From: Providencia huaxiensis
Lineage (GTDB): Bacteria > Pseudomonadota > Gammaproteobacteria > Enterobacterales > Enterobacteriaceae
Direction of reading: 5' to 3'
Assembly: GCF_002843235.3 (NCBI RefSeq)
Contig: NZ_CP031123.2
Location: 2,914,001 to 2,978,000 of the forward strand
DNA: 64,000 nt
In this document: piece by piece, positions 1-11,287 of the stretch
Layout: the number at the start of each line of letters is the position of its first letter
Numbering within the stretch: position 1 is the stretch's first letter
Position numbers and translations under genes: made by a program
The notes under the pieces: model-generated
What the model saw: only the letters and a program-made list of their open reading frames with translations
Databases searched by the model: none
Told to the model about the DNA's origin: nothing

Positions 1-717
1 GATAATGGCCAATATGTTGTGGAGAGCTTAGCAAAAGCTTGTGACGGCTGTTTAAATGGTGAATTTTCAGCGCTTGTAACAGGTCCCGTACATAAAGGGA
101 TTATTAATGATGCAGGCATGTCATTCAGTGGCCACACAGAATTCTTTGCACAACGAAGTGGCTGTGAACGCGTTGTTATGATGCTAGCTACCGAAGAACT
201 GCGTGTTGCATTAGCCACAACGCATCTACCACTCAAAGACGTGTCGGCCGCCATCACTCAACAGAGCCTGCATGAAGTCATCACGATTTTACACCATGAT
301 TTACAAACAAAATTTGGTATTGAAAAACCAGCCATCTATGTCTGTGGTTTAAATCCGCATGCAGGGGAAGGTGGCCATATGGGTACCGAAGAAATTGATA
401 CGATAGAGCCTGCACTTGAAAGCCTACGAGCAAAAGGGATTAATTTAATTGGGCCGTTACCTGCCGATACCTTATTTCAAGCTAAGTATTTAGACCATGC
501 AGACGCAGTGTTAGCTATGTATCACGATCAGGGCCTTCCTGTGTTAAAATACCAAGGTTTTGGCAGAGCAGTAAATATCACTCTCGGCCTGCCTTTTATC
601 CGTACCTCTGTCGACCATGGCACAGCCCTTGAACTCGCAGGTACGGGTCATGCTGATGCGGGAAGTTTTATCACCGCATTAAAGTTAGCTATCCAAATGA
701 CATCTAAGAATACATGA
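1..717 (+). CDS. pdxA: 4-hydroxythreonine-4-phosphate dehydrogenase PdxA (5' end cut off)
   Basis: Oxidises 4-phosphohydroxy-L-threonine in the DXP-dependent pathway to pyridoxal phosphate; cytoplasmic, metal-dependent. The reading frame is open from base 1, so the gene enters from the left edge; the GTG at 19 is an internal valine, not the start. About 90 N-terminal residues are missing relative to the usual length near 330. The three metal-ligand histidine regions of the family are visible: [18 protein letters not shown] and [12 protein letters not shown]. The stop overlaps the rsmA start by 4 bases (ATGA), implying translational coupling, as in the E. coli surA-pdxA-rsmA-apaGH operon. Confidence 0.96.
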   Translation, partial: DNGQYVVESLAKACDGCLNGEFSALVTGPVHKGIINDAGMSFSGHTEFFAQRSGCERVVMMLATEELRVALATTHLPLKDVSAAITQQSLHEVITILHHDLQTKFGIEKPAIYVCGLNPHAGEGGHMGTEEIDTIEPALESLRAKGINLIGPLPADTLFQAKYLDHADAVLAMYHDQGLPVLKYQGFGRAVNITLGLPFIRTSVDHGTALELAGTGHADAGSFITALKLAIQMTSKNT

Positions 718-1523
718 ATAATCGAGTCCATCAGGGGCATTTTGCCCGCAAACGCTTCGGGCAGAACTTTTTAACTGACCAATTTATTATCGACAGCATC
801 GTGGATGCTATGAACCCGCTGCCGGGTCAGTCCATGGTAGAAATTGGTCCCGGCTTAGGTGCCTTAACCGAGCCTGTCGGTAGCCGAATCGATAAAATGA
901 CTGTCGTTGAACTTGACCGTGACCTTGCAGCACGTTTACACGTTCACCCTCAGCTAAAAGATAAATTAACTATCATTCAGCAAGATGCAATGACAGTGGA
1001 TTTTGGTGAATTAGCCAAACAAGCAGGTCAACCCCTGCGAGTTTTTGGTAACTTACCTTACAACATCTCCACACCGCTAATGTTTCACTTATTCACATTC
1101 ACCAATTCTATTTCTGACATGAACTTCATGTTACAAAAAGAAGTGGTGAATCGCCTAGTTGCAGGCCCAGGCAGCAAAGCCTTTGGTCGCTTGAGTGTTA
1201 TGGCGCAATATTATTGCAACGTGGTGCCGGTATTGGAAGTACCACCGACTGCATTTACACCTGCGCCAAAAGTAGATTCTGCCATTGTTAGGCTGATCCC
1301 TCATCGCGAAAATCCATATCCGGTAAAAGATATTAAATTTTTAAGTCGTATTACCACACAAGCTTTCAACCAACGCCGTAAAACGATCCGTAACAGTTTA
1401 GGGGATTTATTCAGTGTTGAAGAGCTAACTGAACTGGGTATTGATTTAAGCACCCGAGCAGAAAATATTTCTGTTGAACAATACTGTAAAATGGCAAACT
1501 ATCTCTCTAACCGTTCAGAATAG
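714..1523 (+). CDS. rsmA: 16S rRNA (adenine1518-N6/adenine1519-N6)-dimethyltransferase RsmA (KsgA)
   Basis: Dimethylates two adjacent adenines in the 3'-terminal hairpin of 16S rRNA late in 30S assembly. The 269-residue length is normal. The SAM-binding motif [13 protein letters not shown] lies near residue 42 and the catalytic NLPYNIS motif near residue 113; the C-terminal part has the family's small helical domain ([12 protein letters not shown]). Loss of this enzyme is known to give kasugamycin resistance; here it looks intact. It overlaps pdxA by 4 bases and is followed 18 bases later by apaG. Confidence 0.97.
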   Translation: MNNRVHQGHFARKRFGQNFLTDQFIIDSIVDAMNPLPGQSMVEIGPGLGALTEPVGSRIDKMTVVELDRDLAARLHVHPQLKDKLTIIQQDAMTVDFGELAKQAGQPLRVFGNLPYNISTPLMFHLFTFTNSISDMNFMLQKEVVNRLVAGPGSKAFGRLSVMAQYYCNVVPVLEVPPTAFTPAPKVDSAIVRLIPHRENPYPVKDIKFLSRITTQAFNQRRKTIRNSLGDLFSVEELTELGIDLSTRAENISVEQYCKMANYLSNRSE

Positions 1524-1541
1524 TCTGTTGAAGGAGGCACT

Positions 1542-1919
1542 ATGCTTAATGAGCCAAATGTAAGCATCCAAGTTCAGAGTGTCTATATAGAAAGCCAATC
1601 TCAACCCGATATTGCGAGATATGTGTTTGCTTACACAATCTGCATTCGTAATTTAGGACGAGAGCCTATCCAACTAATGAGCCGTTATTGGCTCATTACT
1701 AACAGTGATGGCCATAAGACCGAAGTTCAAGGTGAAGGCGTCGTGGGTGAACAACCCCTTATTCCACCAGGAAAAGAATACCGTTATACCAGTGGCGCAA
1801 TCCTTGAAACACCAATGGGTACGATGGAAGGTTATTATGTGATGATAAGCACACAAGGGGATAGTTTCCACGTTGATATCCCAGCTTTTCGTCTTGCTAT
1901 CCCAACACTGATTAATTAA
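1542..1919 (+). CDS. apaG: Co2+/Mg2+ efflux-associated protein ApaG
   Basis: Small beta-sandwich protein of the ApaG/DUF525 family, linked genetically to divalent cation resistance in enterobacteria; biochemical role not settled. The 125-residue length and the core stretch around residues 40-100, with the YWLITNSDG and GEGVVGEQP segments, match the family. A strong ribosome site (GAAGGAGG) stands just before the ATG. Its stop is two bases from the apaH start, so it belongs to the pdxA-rsmA-apaGH operon. Confidence 0.95.
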   Translation: MLNEPNVSIQVQSVYIESQSQPDIARYVFAYTICIRNLGREPIQLMSRYWLITNSDGHKTEVQGEGVVGEQPLIPPGKEYRYTSGAILETPMGTMEGYYVMISTQGDSFHVDIPAFRLAIPTLIN

Positions 1920-1921
1920 TT

Positions 1922-2749
1922 ATGTCGACATATTTAGTAGGTGATATTCACGGTTGTTATCGTGAGCTCCGTGACTTGATGGAAAGTGTCCATTTTGACC
2001 CAACCAAAGACACATTGTGGTTAACAGGCGATCTCATTGCCCGTGGAACTGAATCACTGCAAGTTTTACGCTATGTAAAAAGCCTTGGTTCTGCCGTGCG
2101 TTTAGTGCTTGGTAACCATGATCTCCATCTATTAGGGATTTACTGTAAAATCAGTCGTAATAAGCCCAAAGATCACCTCGATGAGTTATTACATGCACCT
2201 GATCTTGACGAACTGATCAATTGGTTACGTCGTCAGCCTTTATTACAAATTGATGAAGAAAAAAAGATCTTGATGACTCATGCAGGTATAACGCCACAAT
2301 GGGATATCGAAACAGCACGCATGTGTGCAAGGGAAGTTGAAGCGGTGCTGTCTAGTGATGCCTATCCATTATTTATCGACTCCATGTATGGCGACATGCC
2401 AAACAATTGGTCTGAAGGCTTAATGGGGCTAGCTCGTTTGCGTTTTAGTACTAATGCATTAACACGTTTGCGCTACTGTTTCCCGAACGGGCAGTTAGAT
2501 ATGATTTGTAAGGAAAACCCTAAAAAGGCACCTGCTCCACTAAAACCTTGGTTTGATCTACAAAGTAAAATTCCTGATGACTATTCAGTGTTTTTTGGCC
2601 ACTGGGCATCGCTCGAAGGAAAATGCACCCCTGATAACGTTTATGCTTTAGATACAGGATGCTGCTGGGGAGGCGATTTAACGCTATTCCATTGGGAAAC
2701 CAAGCAATATCACCGACAAAAGTCATATCAAAAAAGCCGCAAAGAATAA
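1922..2749 (+). CDS. apaH: Bis(5'-nucleosyl)-tetraphosphatase, symmetrical (ApaH)
   Basis: Hydrolyses diadenosine tetraphosphate to two ADP and removes Np4 caps from RNA; cytoplasmic metallophosphoesterase. Metal-binding signatures are in order: [10 protein letters not shown] near residue 7, GDLIARG near 37, GNHDLHLL near 65, and a C-terminal FGHWASLEG. Length 275 aa is usual. Last gene of the pdxA-rsmA-apaGH operon; a hairpin terminator follows and folA converges on it. Confidence 0.97.
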   Translation: MSTYLVGDIHGCYRELRDLMESVHFDPTKDTLWLTGDLIARGTESLQVLRYVKSLGSAVRLVLGNHDLHLLGIYCKISRNKPKDHLDELLHAPDLDELINWLRRQPLLQIDEEKKILMTHAGITPQWDIETARMCAREVEAVLSSDAYPLFIDSMYGDMPNNWSEGLMGLARLRFSTNALTRLRYCFPNGQLDMICKENPKKAPAPLKPWFDLQSKIPDDYSVFFGHWASLEGKCTPDNVYALDTGCCWGGDLTLFHWETKQYHRQKSYQKSRKE

Positions 2750-2778
2750 TTTTTTGTATGATTAACCGCAAGTTATAA

Positions 2779-2808
2779 AAAAAATGGCGCCATTAAGCGC
2801 CATTTTTG
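2779..2808. terminator. Bidirectional rho-independent terminator between apaH and folA
   Basis: Stem AATGGCGC / GCGCCATT with a CATTAA loop, preceded by an A-run and followed by TTTTT, so it has a U-tract on both strands. It separates the convergent apaH and folA genes. Confidence 0.9.
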
Positions 2809-2823
2809 TATTCAAACCCAAAA

Positions 2824-3318
2824 TTATGCTCTTTTGGTTAGGATCTCAAAACAATAACCATGGGTATTGTTTTCGTCAGCTTCATGGTATTCCGTAAAAA
2901 TAGAATCCCATTCATCAGGCTCATAAGCTGGAAAATGGGTATCACCGATAACTTCGGCATCTACGTGCGTCAAGTAAAGCTTGTTCGCGAGTGGCAGGAA
3001 CTGCTGGTAAATTTTACCACCACCAATGACCATAACTTCATCATTACCTTCAACGGCTTGTGCCGCAGCCAACGCTTCTTCCATTGACGTTACCCAAATA
3101 ACATCAGAATCAGTACCAGGTGCACTGCTTAATACAATATTCACACGTTGTGGTAATGGGCGCCCAATTGATTCATAGGTAACACGGCCCATAATAACCG
3201 GTTTATTTAACGTATTTCGTTTGAACCACGCGAGATCCCCCGGCAAATTCCAAGGCATCGCTTTTTCCATGCCGATAACCTGATCGATCGCCATTGCTGC
3301 GATTAAGCTAATATTCAT
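2824..3318 (-). CDS. folA: Dihydrofolate reductase
   Basis: Reduces dihydrofolate to tetrahydrofolate with NADPH; target of trimethoprim. The 164-residue protein begins [17 protein letters not shown]. It keeps the [16 protein letters not shown] segment that carries the catalytic acid (Asp28 here, Asp27 in E. coli) and the conserved Trp. The NADPH-binding [13 protein letters not shown] and [12 protein letters not shown] segments are also present. One residue longer at the N-terminus than E. coli FolA. Monocistronic and convergent with apaH; nothing suggests an acquired trimethoprim-resistant dfr type. Confidence 0.97.
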   Translation of the reverse strand: MNISLIAAMAIDQVIGMEKAMPWNLPGDLAWFKRNTLNKPVIMGRVTYESIGRPLPQRVNIVLSSAPGTDSDVIWVTSMEEALAAAQAVEGNDEVMVIGGGKIYQQFLPLANKLYLTHVDAEVIGDTHFPAYEPDEWDSIFTEYHEADENNTHGYCFEILTKRA

Positions 3319-3554
3319 CTATTCACCTTAGAAACAAGATATAAAAATTGAGCACACTATACGGAAAGAGAATTGTTTCGTCGACTAAATTTAAGCTTCC
3401 TTAAACAGCTTTGAATCACTTATACTCGAATTGATAAACTTACGACGAAAAATAACATTTAAAAACAAAATGAACCCTCTGATATCAGCCTAAATGTAAG
3501 TATTTAGCAGGTCATTTTTATTTGCCAACATTGAACGGGAAAAGAGATTATAAC

Positions 3555-4169
3555 ATGTACGAAACGAGTATTATGGTTGCTACCATCGCTGCACTCGGTA
3601 TGCTCTCTCCAGGGCCTGATTTCTTTTTGATTGTCAAAAATGCTGCGCGCTATCAACGCTCTGCTGCATTGATGAGCGCGTGTGGTGTGATAGTTGCTAT
3701 TGCACTGCATATGTCCTACTGCGTTGCAGGCCTAGCCGTTTTGATTACCACCACGCCTTGGCTATTTAATATTTTAAAATATGCAGGTGCGGCCTATTTG
3801 GTTTGGATCGGTATTAAAAGTTTACTCCCACAATCAAGCCATTTAGTTGACTTAGCAACGGGTAAACATGAAGTAGTTTCGTTTAAAAAAGCCTTTATGC
3901 AAGGTTTTCTCTGTAATGTATTAAATCCCAAAGCCACTCTGTTCTTTTTAGCGGTCTTTACCCAAGTGCTAGACATTAATTCTACTGTTGGTGAGAAGCT
4001 GTGGTTTGCCTTTATTATTTGGGGTTTAGCCGTTATCTATTGGCCTATTTTAGTTTTCTTAATCCAAAGCGCTCCTGTAAGAAAAGGCCTAGCAAAAGTG
4101 CAAAAATATGTTGATAAGGTTCTCGGGGTGGTATTAATCGCTTTCGGTATTCGAGTCGCGCTGAGCTAA
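3555..4169 (+). CDS. LysE/RhtB-family amino acid exporter
   Basis: Inner-membrane exporter of the RhtB branch of the LysE superfamily, whose members export homoserine, threonine, leucine or related amino acids; the substrate cannot be told from sequence. The family signature SPGPDFFLIVKNA sits near residue 19, and six hydrophobic segments span about 204 residues. I chose the ATG at 3555, preceded by AAAAGAG; the frame is open upstream to a TTG at 3522, but the hydrophobic N-terminus typical of the family begins at 3555. It stands alone between folA and ftsP at the junction of two blocks that are far apart in E. coli. Confidence 0.85.
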   Translation: MYETSIMVATIAALGMLSPGPDFFLIVKNAARYQRSAALMSACGVIVAIALHMSYCVAGLAVLITTTPWLFNILKYAGAAYLVWIGIKSLLPQSSHLVDLATGKHEVVSFKKAFMQGFLCNVLNPKATLFFLAVFTQVLDINSTVGEKLWFAFIIWGLAVIYWPILVFLIQSAPVRKGLAKVQKYVDKVLGVVLIAFGIRVALS

Positions 4170-4190
4170 CCTTATTCTCTCTCATCAAAA

Positions 4191-4211
4191 AAGCAGGCTA
4201 AACGCCTGCTT
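4191..4211. terminator. Hairpin AAGCAGGC/GCCTGCTT, first of two identical copies
   Basis: A perfect 8-bp stem with a TAAAC loop just after the LysE-family stop codon, preceded by an A-run. The same 21 bases recur at 4353-4373. It probably terminates the exporter transcript. Confidence 0.6.
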
Positions 4212-4221
4212 GGGGTTGTTG

Positions 4222-4257
4222 ACAAAGCGGGATAAAAGCGTGGTTTTTCCCGCTTTG
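4222..4257. repeat. Inverted repeat ACAAAGCGGGA / TCCCGCTTTGT
   Basis: Perfect 11-bp stem with a 14-base loop, lying between the two identical terminator hairpins. No U-tract follows on either strand, so it is more likely part of an intergenic repeat cassette than a terminator. Confidence 0.6.
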
Positions 4258-4290
4258 TGTTATCAGCCGAAAATCAATAAATTGATTTTC

Positions 4291-4355
4291 CTAGTTTATT
4301 TTCAAAACCTATTTGACTTGCCGCCAAACATAGTATGTTTGTCAGCAGTCTGAAG
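4291..4355 (-). repeat. Dispersed palindromic intergenic repeat, copy A
   Basis: The reverse complement of this 65-base stretch matches 43370-43434 at 59 of 65 positions. The core is an imperfect palindrome around CAAACATAGTATGTTTG. Non-coding, between a LysE-family exporter and ftsP. Resembles REP/MITE-type intergenic elements; the family is not recognised. Confidence 0.75.
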
Positions 4356-4378
4356 CAGGCTAAACGCCTGCTTTTTGA
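4353..4378. terminator. Second copy of the AAGCAGGC/GCCTGCTT hairpin, with U-tract
   Basis: Identical to the hairpin at 4191-4211 and followed by TTTTT on the + strand. It stands 26 bases from the ftsP stop and could terminate either convergent transcript. Confidence 0.65.
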
Positions 4379-4403
4379 ATATTCAATATTGTTATAATGC
4401 CTA

Positions 4404-5819
4404 TTATTGCATGGTGTCTTGCGGTGCAACCACCATTTGCCCTGCCGAGCCTAAATCCGCCTTCTCTAAATTATGGCTATAGAATAAGAATGGGAAATGG
4501 TTATAGGACGGTTGCATCATTTGTACTAATAATTCAACTCTACTATCAACCCATACCGTATCTTTCCAACCATAATCTTCTGCTGGTGTTGGCTTGCCAT
4601 TGCGATTTAGTACCTTAAAGCGCACACCTTCAATATGAAACGCTTGTGGTTCATTTGTCGTCACAGCCCAACGCTCCCAATTACCTTGGCGACTTGAAAA
4701 ATCAACCCTGTTTGTATCAATGGTCGCATTATTAATACCAAAACCATCATTAAGGTGAATATTGCGTTGTGTAATACTGGATGTGACCTGTGTTTTATCT
4801 TCAACTAACTGCGTTGGTAAGCCATCTGTTACTAATGACATCAAACCTGTCGCTTTGATAGTTAGTACATTAGTTGAAATTAAATTATTCGATGGCTCGA
4901 ACAACCCTTTTAAACGGTCCATAAAGGTAGCTGACTCACCCGCAGTAATCGTTAATTCCTGCGTTTTCGCCATATCAATCAAGACTTCTCGCCGTTCACC
5001 GGGCGCTAATGGTAGTTCTTGAACACTCACAGGGACGGTTAGCAAACCTTGGTCAGATGCAATTAACGAGAATGGGCGACCATCACTGATTTTCATCACA
5101 TAATGACGGGAGTTCGACGCATTTAATAACCGTAAACGAACCCACCCTCGAGAAACCTCAACATAAGGATCTTGCACGCCGTTAACCAGTAATGTATCGC
5201 CTAAAAAGCCATTTTCATCTGCTTTATATTCTGGAACACCAAAATTATCTAAACGCTTATCTTGAATAATGATAGGAAAATCATCAACACCATAGTGTTT
5301 CGGTAAGCGCAAATTTTTCGTCACGTCATCTTCAATGATCCACATACCCAATAAACCATTGTAGACTTGTTCACCCATTTTTCCTTGGGTATTGGCATGA
5401 TACCAAAGCGTTGCCGCATTTTGGCGAATTGGGATCACCGGAGACCAATCTGCATTAGGTGAGATTAACCTTGCAGCGCCGCCAATTTGTGTACCGGGTA
5501 TTTGCAACCCACTGATTGTCATTGAAACCGCTTCAGGTAAGCGATTACTATAGATAAGCTTAATATCATCGCCATTTTTTACTTTGACAGTCGGCCCAGG
5601 AGAAGAACCATTAACCCCCCAAATATCGGCTGAATATTTTCCATCAAAAGACCAATGAATTTTTTGTAAAGTTAAAAATAATGGCTGTCCCGACCGTGAT
5701 TCTAATAACGGTGGCACAGGTAAAGCTGTCGCCCCTTCTGCACTTGCATAAATAGGCGCATAGGACATACATAGAGCCATCCCTGCCGCTATCAGGGTTT
5801 GGCATCGATTGAATGACAT
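4404..5819 (-). CDS. ftsP: Cell division protein FtsP (SufI), cupredoxin-like
   Basis: Periplasmic divisome-stabilising protein with the multicopper-oxidase fold but without copper chemistry. The 471-residue protein is collinear with E. coli FtsP, including PVPPLLESRSGQPLF, SPNADWSPVIPIRQNAATLWYH and GWVRLRLLNASNSRHY. The ATG at 5819 was chosen because GGAG precedes it at good spacing; an ATG six codons upstream would place that GGAG inside the gene. Oddity: E. coli FtsP is a model Tat substrate with SRRQF, while here the aligned start reads MSFNRCQTLIA, so the second arginine of the twin pair is cysteine (CGA TGC). Export route is therefore uncertain. Third gene of parC-plsC-ftsP, but separated from plsC by a terminator. 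Confidence 0.93.
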   Translation of the reverse strand: MSFNRCQTLIAAGMALCMSYAPIYASAEGATALPVPPLLESRSGQPLFLTLQKIHWSFDGKYSADIWGVNGSSPGPTVKVKNGDDIKLIYSNRLPEAVSMTISGLQIPGTQIGGAARLISPNADWSPVIPIRQNAATLWYHANTQGKMGEQVYNGLLGMWIIEDDVTKNLRLPKHYGVDDFPIIIQDKRLDNFGVPEYKADENGFLGDTLLVNGVQDPYVEVSRGWVRLRLLNASNSRHYVMKISDGRPFSLIASDQGLLTVPVSVQELPLAPGERREVLIDMAKTQELTITAGESATFMDRLKGLFEPSNNLISTNVLTIKATGLMSLVTDGLPTQLVEDKTQVTSSITQRNIHLNDGFGINNATIDTNRVDFSSRQGNWERWAVTTNEPQAFHIEGVRFKVLNRNGKPTPAEDYGWKDTVWVDSRVELLVQMMQPSYNHFPFLFYSHNLEKADLGSAGQMVVAPQDTMQ

Positions 5820-6107
5820 AAATTCTCCGCTAAACAAAATTCCAGCGCATTTTATTATTTAATATTATAAATTTTCAGCCAATGAGATGGCTAATTTCAG
5901 TTTGGCGCTAGTAATATAACTACTTAGATGCAACAATTTAAGGCCATAATAATTTGTGAGCCATGATATCGCGAAAAAAGGTTAAATTCTAAAAATATCT
6001 AGCAAATGTGTAAAAATATAATTAATAAGATTATAAATAGTAGGGGTAAGTAATTAAAAAAGGAAATAAGACAGGTAGGAAACAATAAAGTCAATTTATG
6101 CTATGTT

Positions 6108-6142
6108 AAATCTAAAAAAATAGGCAATATTCACATATTGCC
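6108..6142 (-). terminator. Rho-independent terminator after plsC
   Basis: Stem GGCAATAT / ATATTGCC with a 4-base loop; on the minus strand it is followed by TATTTTTTT. It lies 30 bases past the plsC stop, in the 352-base plsC-ftsP gap, which otherwise shows only AT-rich sequence expected to hold the ftsP promoter. Confidence 0.8.
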
Positions 6143-6171
6143 CATTATTAAAGTAAATTCAATCGATTAGG

Positions 6172-6906
6172 CTATTTACCTTGTTTTGCCATCTCTTCAA
6201 CCTCAAGATCGAGCGCTTTAATTTTTGCTTCCATTAAAGCATGGCAATGCTCAGATAATTCCCTAACTTGCTCACGGCTATAGAGCGATGTATCGATAGG
6301 GTCTAGCATTTCAATAATAACGGTACCATTATTCCAACGGTTTAGCTTAATTTTACCTTGTGTGCTCGAAACGCAAACAGGCACAATCGGTACCCCTGCG
6401 GCGATCGCGGCATGAAACGCACCCGTTTTAAATGGCAGCAAACCACGGCCACGACTGCGAGTCCCTTCAGGGAACATCCATACCGAAATTTTACGTTTTT
6501 TAATCTGGTCAGCAACTTGCGTAATTGTGTTATGGGCTTTAGAGCGATTAGCGCGGTCGATTAAAATATTACCCGTGATCCAATACAAAAAGCCAAAAAA
6601 AGGTATATAAACCAAGCTTTTTTTACCCACAGTCACCGTTCTTGGTAACACCCCATTTGACATGGTCACCATGTCGTAATTGTTTTGGTGATTACCAATA
6701 TAAATACTCGGGCCATAGCTCTTCGCTTTCTCAGGTACGCGATTTATGACGTTAATCCCAAAAACGACTGATAACCGCCCGAACATGTGACCAAATGTCA
6801 TTACGTGTTTTGGGTTGCGTGGGCTAAATAGGCAGTAAATCCCGCCCCCTACACACACCGCAATCGTATAAATAATAACAATGATCGCTCTAATAAGCGC
6901 TAACAT
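6172..6906 (-). CDS. plsC: 1-acylglycerol-3-phosphate O-acyltransferase
   Basis: Acylates lysophosphatidic acid at sn-2 to make phosphatidic acid, at the inner membrane. The acyltransferase motif I is NHQNNYD (H-x4-D), and the glycerol-phosphate-binding FPEGTRSRG motif follows. One N-terminal membrane anchor begins LIRAIIVIIYTIAVCV. The start at 6906 aligns with E. coli PlsC and has GGGGTT upstream; a frame extension to an ATG at 6942 lacks a ribosome site. 244 residues. Lies downstream of parC as in E. coli. Confidence 0.95.
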   Translation of the reverse strand: MLALIRAIIVIIYTIAVCVGGGIYCLFSPRNPKHVMTFGHMFGRLSVVFGINVINRVPEKAKSYGPSIYIGNHQNNYDMVTMSNGVLPRTVTVGKKSLVYIPFFGFLYWITGNILIDRANRSKAHNTITQVADQIKKRKISVWMFPEGTRSRGRGLLPFKTGAFHAAIAAGVPIVPVCVSSTQGKIKLNRWNNGTVIIEMLDPIDTSLYSREQVRELSEHCHALMEAKIKALDLEVEEMAKQGK

Positions 6907-6957
6907 ACTAACCCCAAATTGTAAGAAGCTTTTCAGCCCCATGATGAATATTATCTA

Positions 6958-6999
6958 CTTATAAACCTTTTGAAGTTCATACTAAAAAAGGTTTATAAG
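6958..6999. repeat. 14-bp perfect inverted repeat between parC and plsC
   Basis: CTTATAAACCTTTT and AAAAGGTTTATAAG are separated by 14 bases. There is no long U-tract after the stem on the minus strand, so it may be an attenuator or an mRNA end-stabilising hairpin rather than a terminator. Confidence 0.6.
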
Positions 7000-7015
7000 G
7001 TTTGTTCTTTGTTAA

Positions 7016-9271
7016 TTATTTAGACTCTACTGGCTCAATATCAATACGCTCAATATTGTGCATTCCGCGCGGTAACGACGTCCCTTTACGACCTCGTTCT
7101 GAGCGGTATTTTTGCAAGTCTTCTGCTTTAAACTTCAGCTTCCGCTTACCAAAATGCAAGGTCATTGATGCCCCCACAGGCAAAATCATCAACCAAGTCA
7201 ATAAATCATCGCCAGTTGCCGCTTGCGCACCGGCAATATTGATAATTTTATTCCCTTTACCTTTCGAAAGCTGAGGTAGATCTGCCACAGGGAATATTAA
7301 CATACGCCCTGCTTTGGTAATTGCCAACAGCAAATCTTCTTGCTCATTATGCAACTCAATTGGCGCCAATACTTTTGCATTTTCAGGTAAAGAAATTAAG
7401 GCTTTACCTGTTTTATTTTTAGTGACTAAATCATTGAAGGTACAAATAAAACCGTAACCTGCATCCGAAGCCATTAAATATTTTTGTTCGTCAGGCGCCA
7501 TTAACACATGTTCAATGGTTGCGCCAGGTGGCAAGGTTAACTTACCGGTTAAAGGCTCACCCTGACTGCGTGCAGATGGCAACTCCAGCGGGTCAACAGA
7601 ATAACTGCGCCCTGTGGTATCAAGGAACACGGCTGCTTGATTTGACTTGCCTCGCGCTGCCCCTTTAAAGCCATCTCCCGCTTTATAGTTCAGGTTAGTC
7701 GGCTCGATATCATGCCCTTTAGCACTACGCACCCACCCCATATCAGAAAGCACAACGGTAATCGGTTCTGATGGTAAAATCTCATGTTCGCTCATGGCTT
7801 TCGCTTCTTCGCGTTCATGCAATGGGGAGCGACGGTCATCACCGTAATCTTTGGCGTCGGCTTGAATCTCTTTTTTAATCAACGTATTTAAACGTCTTTC
7901 AGACCCAAGGATCGCTTGTAATTCATCACGCTCTTTGGCTAATTCATCTTGCTCGCCACGAATTTTCATTTCTTCAAGCTTGGCTAAATGGCGTAATTTT
8001 AGCTCTAAAATAGCTTCAGCTTGGGTATCACTGATACTAAAACGTGACATTAAAACCGCTTTCGGTTCATCTTCTGTACGAATAATTTCAATGACTTCAT
8101 CAATATTCAGGTAGGCGATTAATAAACCATCTAAAATATGTAAGCGTCTTAATACTTTTTCTAACCGATGATTTAAGCGGTTACGCACAGTTTGGCGACG
8201 GTAAGCAATCCACTCATTTAAGATCTCAACAAGCCCTTTCACCGCAGGTCGGTTATCTAAACCAATCATATTAAGATTAACGCGGTAACTACGCTCTAAA
8301 TCCGTTGTCGCAAATAAGTGTGTCATGACCTGTTCAAGATCAACACGATTACTGCGCGGAACAATCACTAAACGAGTTGGGTTTTCGTGGTTTGATTCAT
8401 CACGTAAATCTTCAACCATCGGCAATTTTTTTGCACGCATTTGGCTGGCAATTTGTTCCAGTACTTTTGCACCTGAAACTTGATGAGGTAATGCCGTGAT
8501 CACCGCATTACCATCTTCTTTTTCCCACACCGCACGCATTCGTACAGAACCGCGTCCATTTTGATAAATCTTACGGATATCATCACGGGAAGAAATAATT
8601 TCTGCTTCTGTTGGGAAATCAGGTCCCGGCACAAATGCCATGATGTCATCAAGATTTAGCGTAGGTTTATCCAACAAGGCAACCAACGCTTGAGCCACTT
8701 CTCGGGCGTTATGTGGTGGAATATCTGTCGCCATCCCAACGGCAATACCTGTTGTACCGTTTAACAGAATATTCGGCAAACGCGCAGGCAACATTTTTGG
8801 CTCGTTTAGCGTACCATCAAAGTTTGGTACCCAATCGACGGTGCCATGACCAAGTTCGCTGAGTAAAACTTCAGCGTATTTGGATAGTCGTGATTCGGTA
8901 TAACGCATTGCTGCGAATGATTTAGGGTCATCGGGTGCCCCCCAGTTTCCCTGCCCATCCACCAGCGGATAGCGGTAAGAAAATGGCTGTGCCATCAATA
9001 CCATCGCTTCATAACAAGCGATATCACCGTGTGGATGGTATTTACCTAACACATCACCCACAGTTCTGGCTGATTTTTTATATTTCGCAGTGTTGCTTAA
9101 GCCAAGTTCTGACATTGCATACACAATACGGCGCTGAACAGGTTTAAGCCCATCGCCAATAAATGGTAATGCCCTATCCATGATGACGTACATCGAATAG
9201 TTCAGATAGGCATTTTCAGTGAAGGCGTGTAGCGGTAAACGCTCTACACCATCATGAGTAATTTCACTCAT
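7016..9271 (-). CDS. parC: DNA topoisomerase IV subunit A
   Basis: Breakage-reunion subunit of topoisomerase IV, which unlinks daughter chromosomes; forms ParC2ParE2. 751 residues, collinear with E. coli ParC from the N-terminal winged-helix domain through the six-bladed C-terminal domain. The catalytic tyrosine lies in [15 protein letters not shown]. The quinolone-resistance region reads [15 protein letters not shown]: isoleucine (codon ATC, bases 9020-9022) stands at residue 84, the place of Ser80 of E. coli ParC, while the glutamate four residues later is kept. Ser-to-Ile here is a well-known fluoroquinolone resistance change. Downstream of parE with a 33-base gap. Confidence 0.98.
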   Translation of the reverse strand: MSEITHDGVERLPLHAFTENAYLNYSMYVIMDRALPFIGDGLKPVQRRIVYAMSELGLSNTAKYKKSARTVGDVLGKYHPHGDIACYEAMVLMAQPFSYRYPLVDGQGNWGAPDDPKSFAAMRYTESRLSKYAEVLLSELGHGTVDWVPNFDGTLNEPKMLPARLPNILLNGTTGIAVGMATDIPPHNAREVAQALVALLDKPTLNLDDIMAFVPGPDFPTEAEIISSRDDIRKIYQNGRGSVRMRAVWEKEDGNAVITALPHQVSGAKVLEQIASQMRAKKLPMVEDLRDESNHENPTRLVIVPRSNRVDLEQVMTHLFATTDLERSYRVNLNMIGLDNRPAVKGLVEILNEWIAYRRQTVRNRLNHRLEKVLRRLHILDGLLIAYLNIDEVIEIIRTEDEPKAVLMSRFSISDTQAEAILELKLRHLAKLEEMKIRGEQDELAKERDELQAILGSERRLNTLIKKEIQADAKDYGDDRRSPLHEREEAKAMSEHEILPSEPITVVLSDMGWVRSAKGHDIEPTNLNYKAGDGFKGAARGKSNQAAVFLDTTGRSYSVDPLELPSARSQGEPLTGKLTLPPGATIEHVLMAPDEQKYLMASDAGYGFICTFNDLVTKNKTGKALISLPENAKVLAPIELHNEQEDLLLAITKAGRMLIFPVADLPQLSKGKGNKIINIAGAQAATGDDLLTWLMILPVGASMTLHFGKRKLKFKAEDLQKYRSERGRKGTSLPRGMHNIERIDIEPVESK

Positions 9272-9304
9272 TCAATTCGTTCCTTTCTCATCGCAATTCG
9301 GATA

Positions 9305-11242
<1,938 letters not shown>

Positions 11243-11287
11243 TCAGTGAGTTACTGTTGATAATAACAGTGTTCATACGTTTTGACA

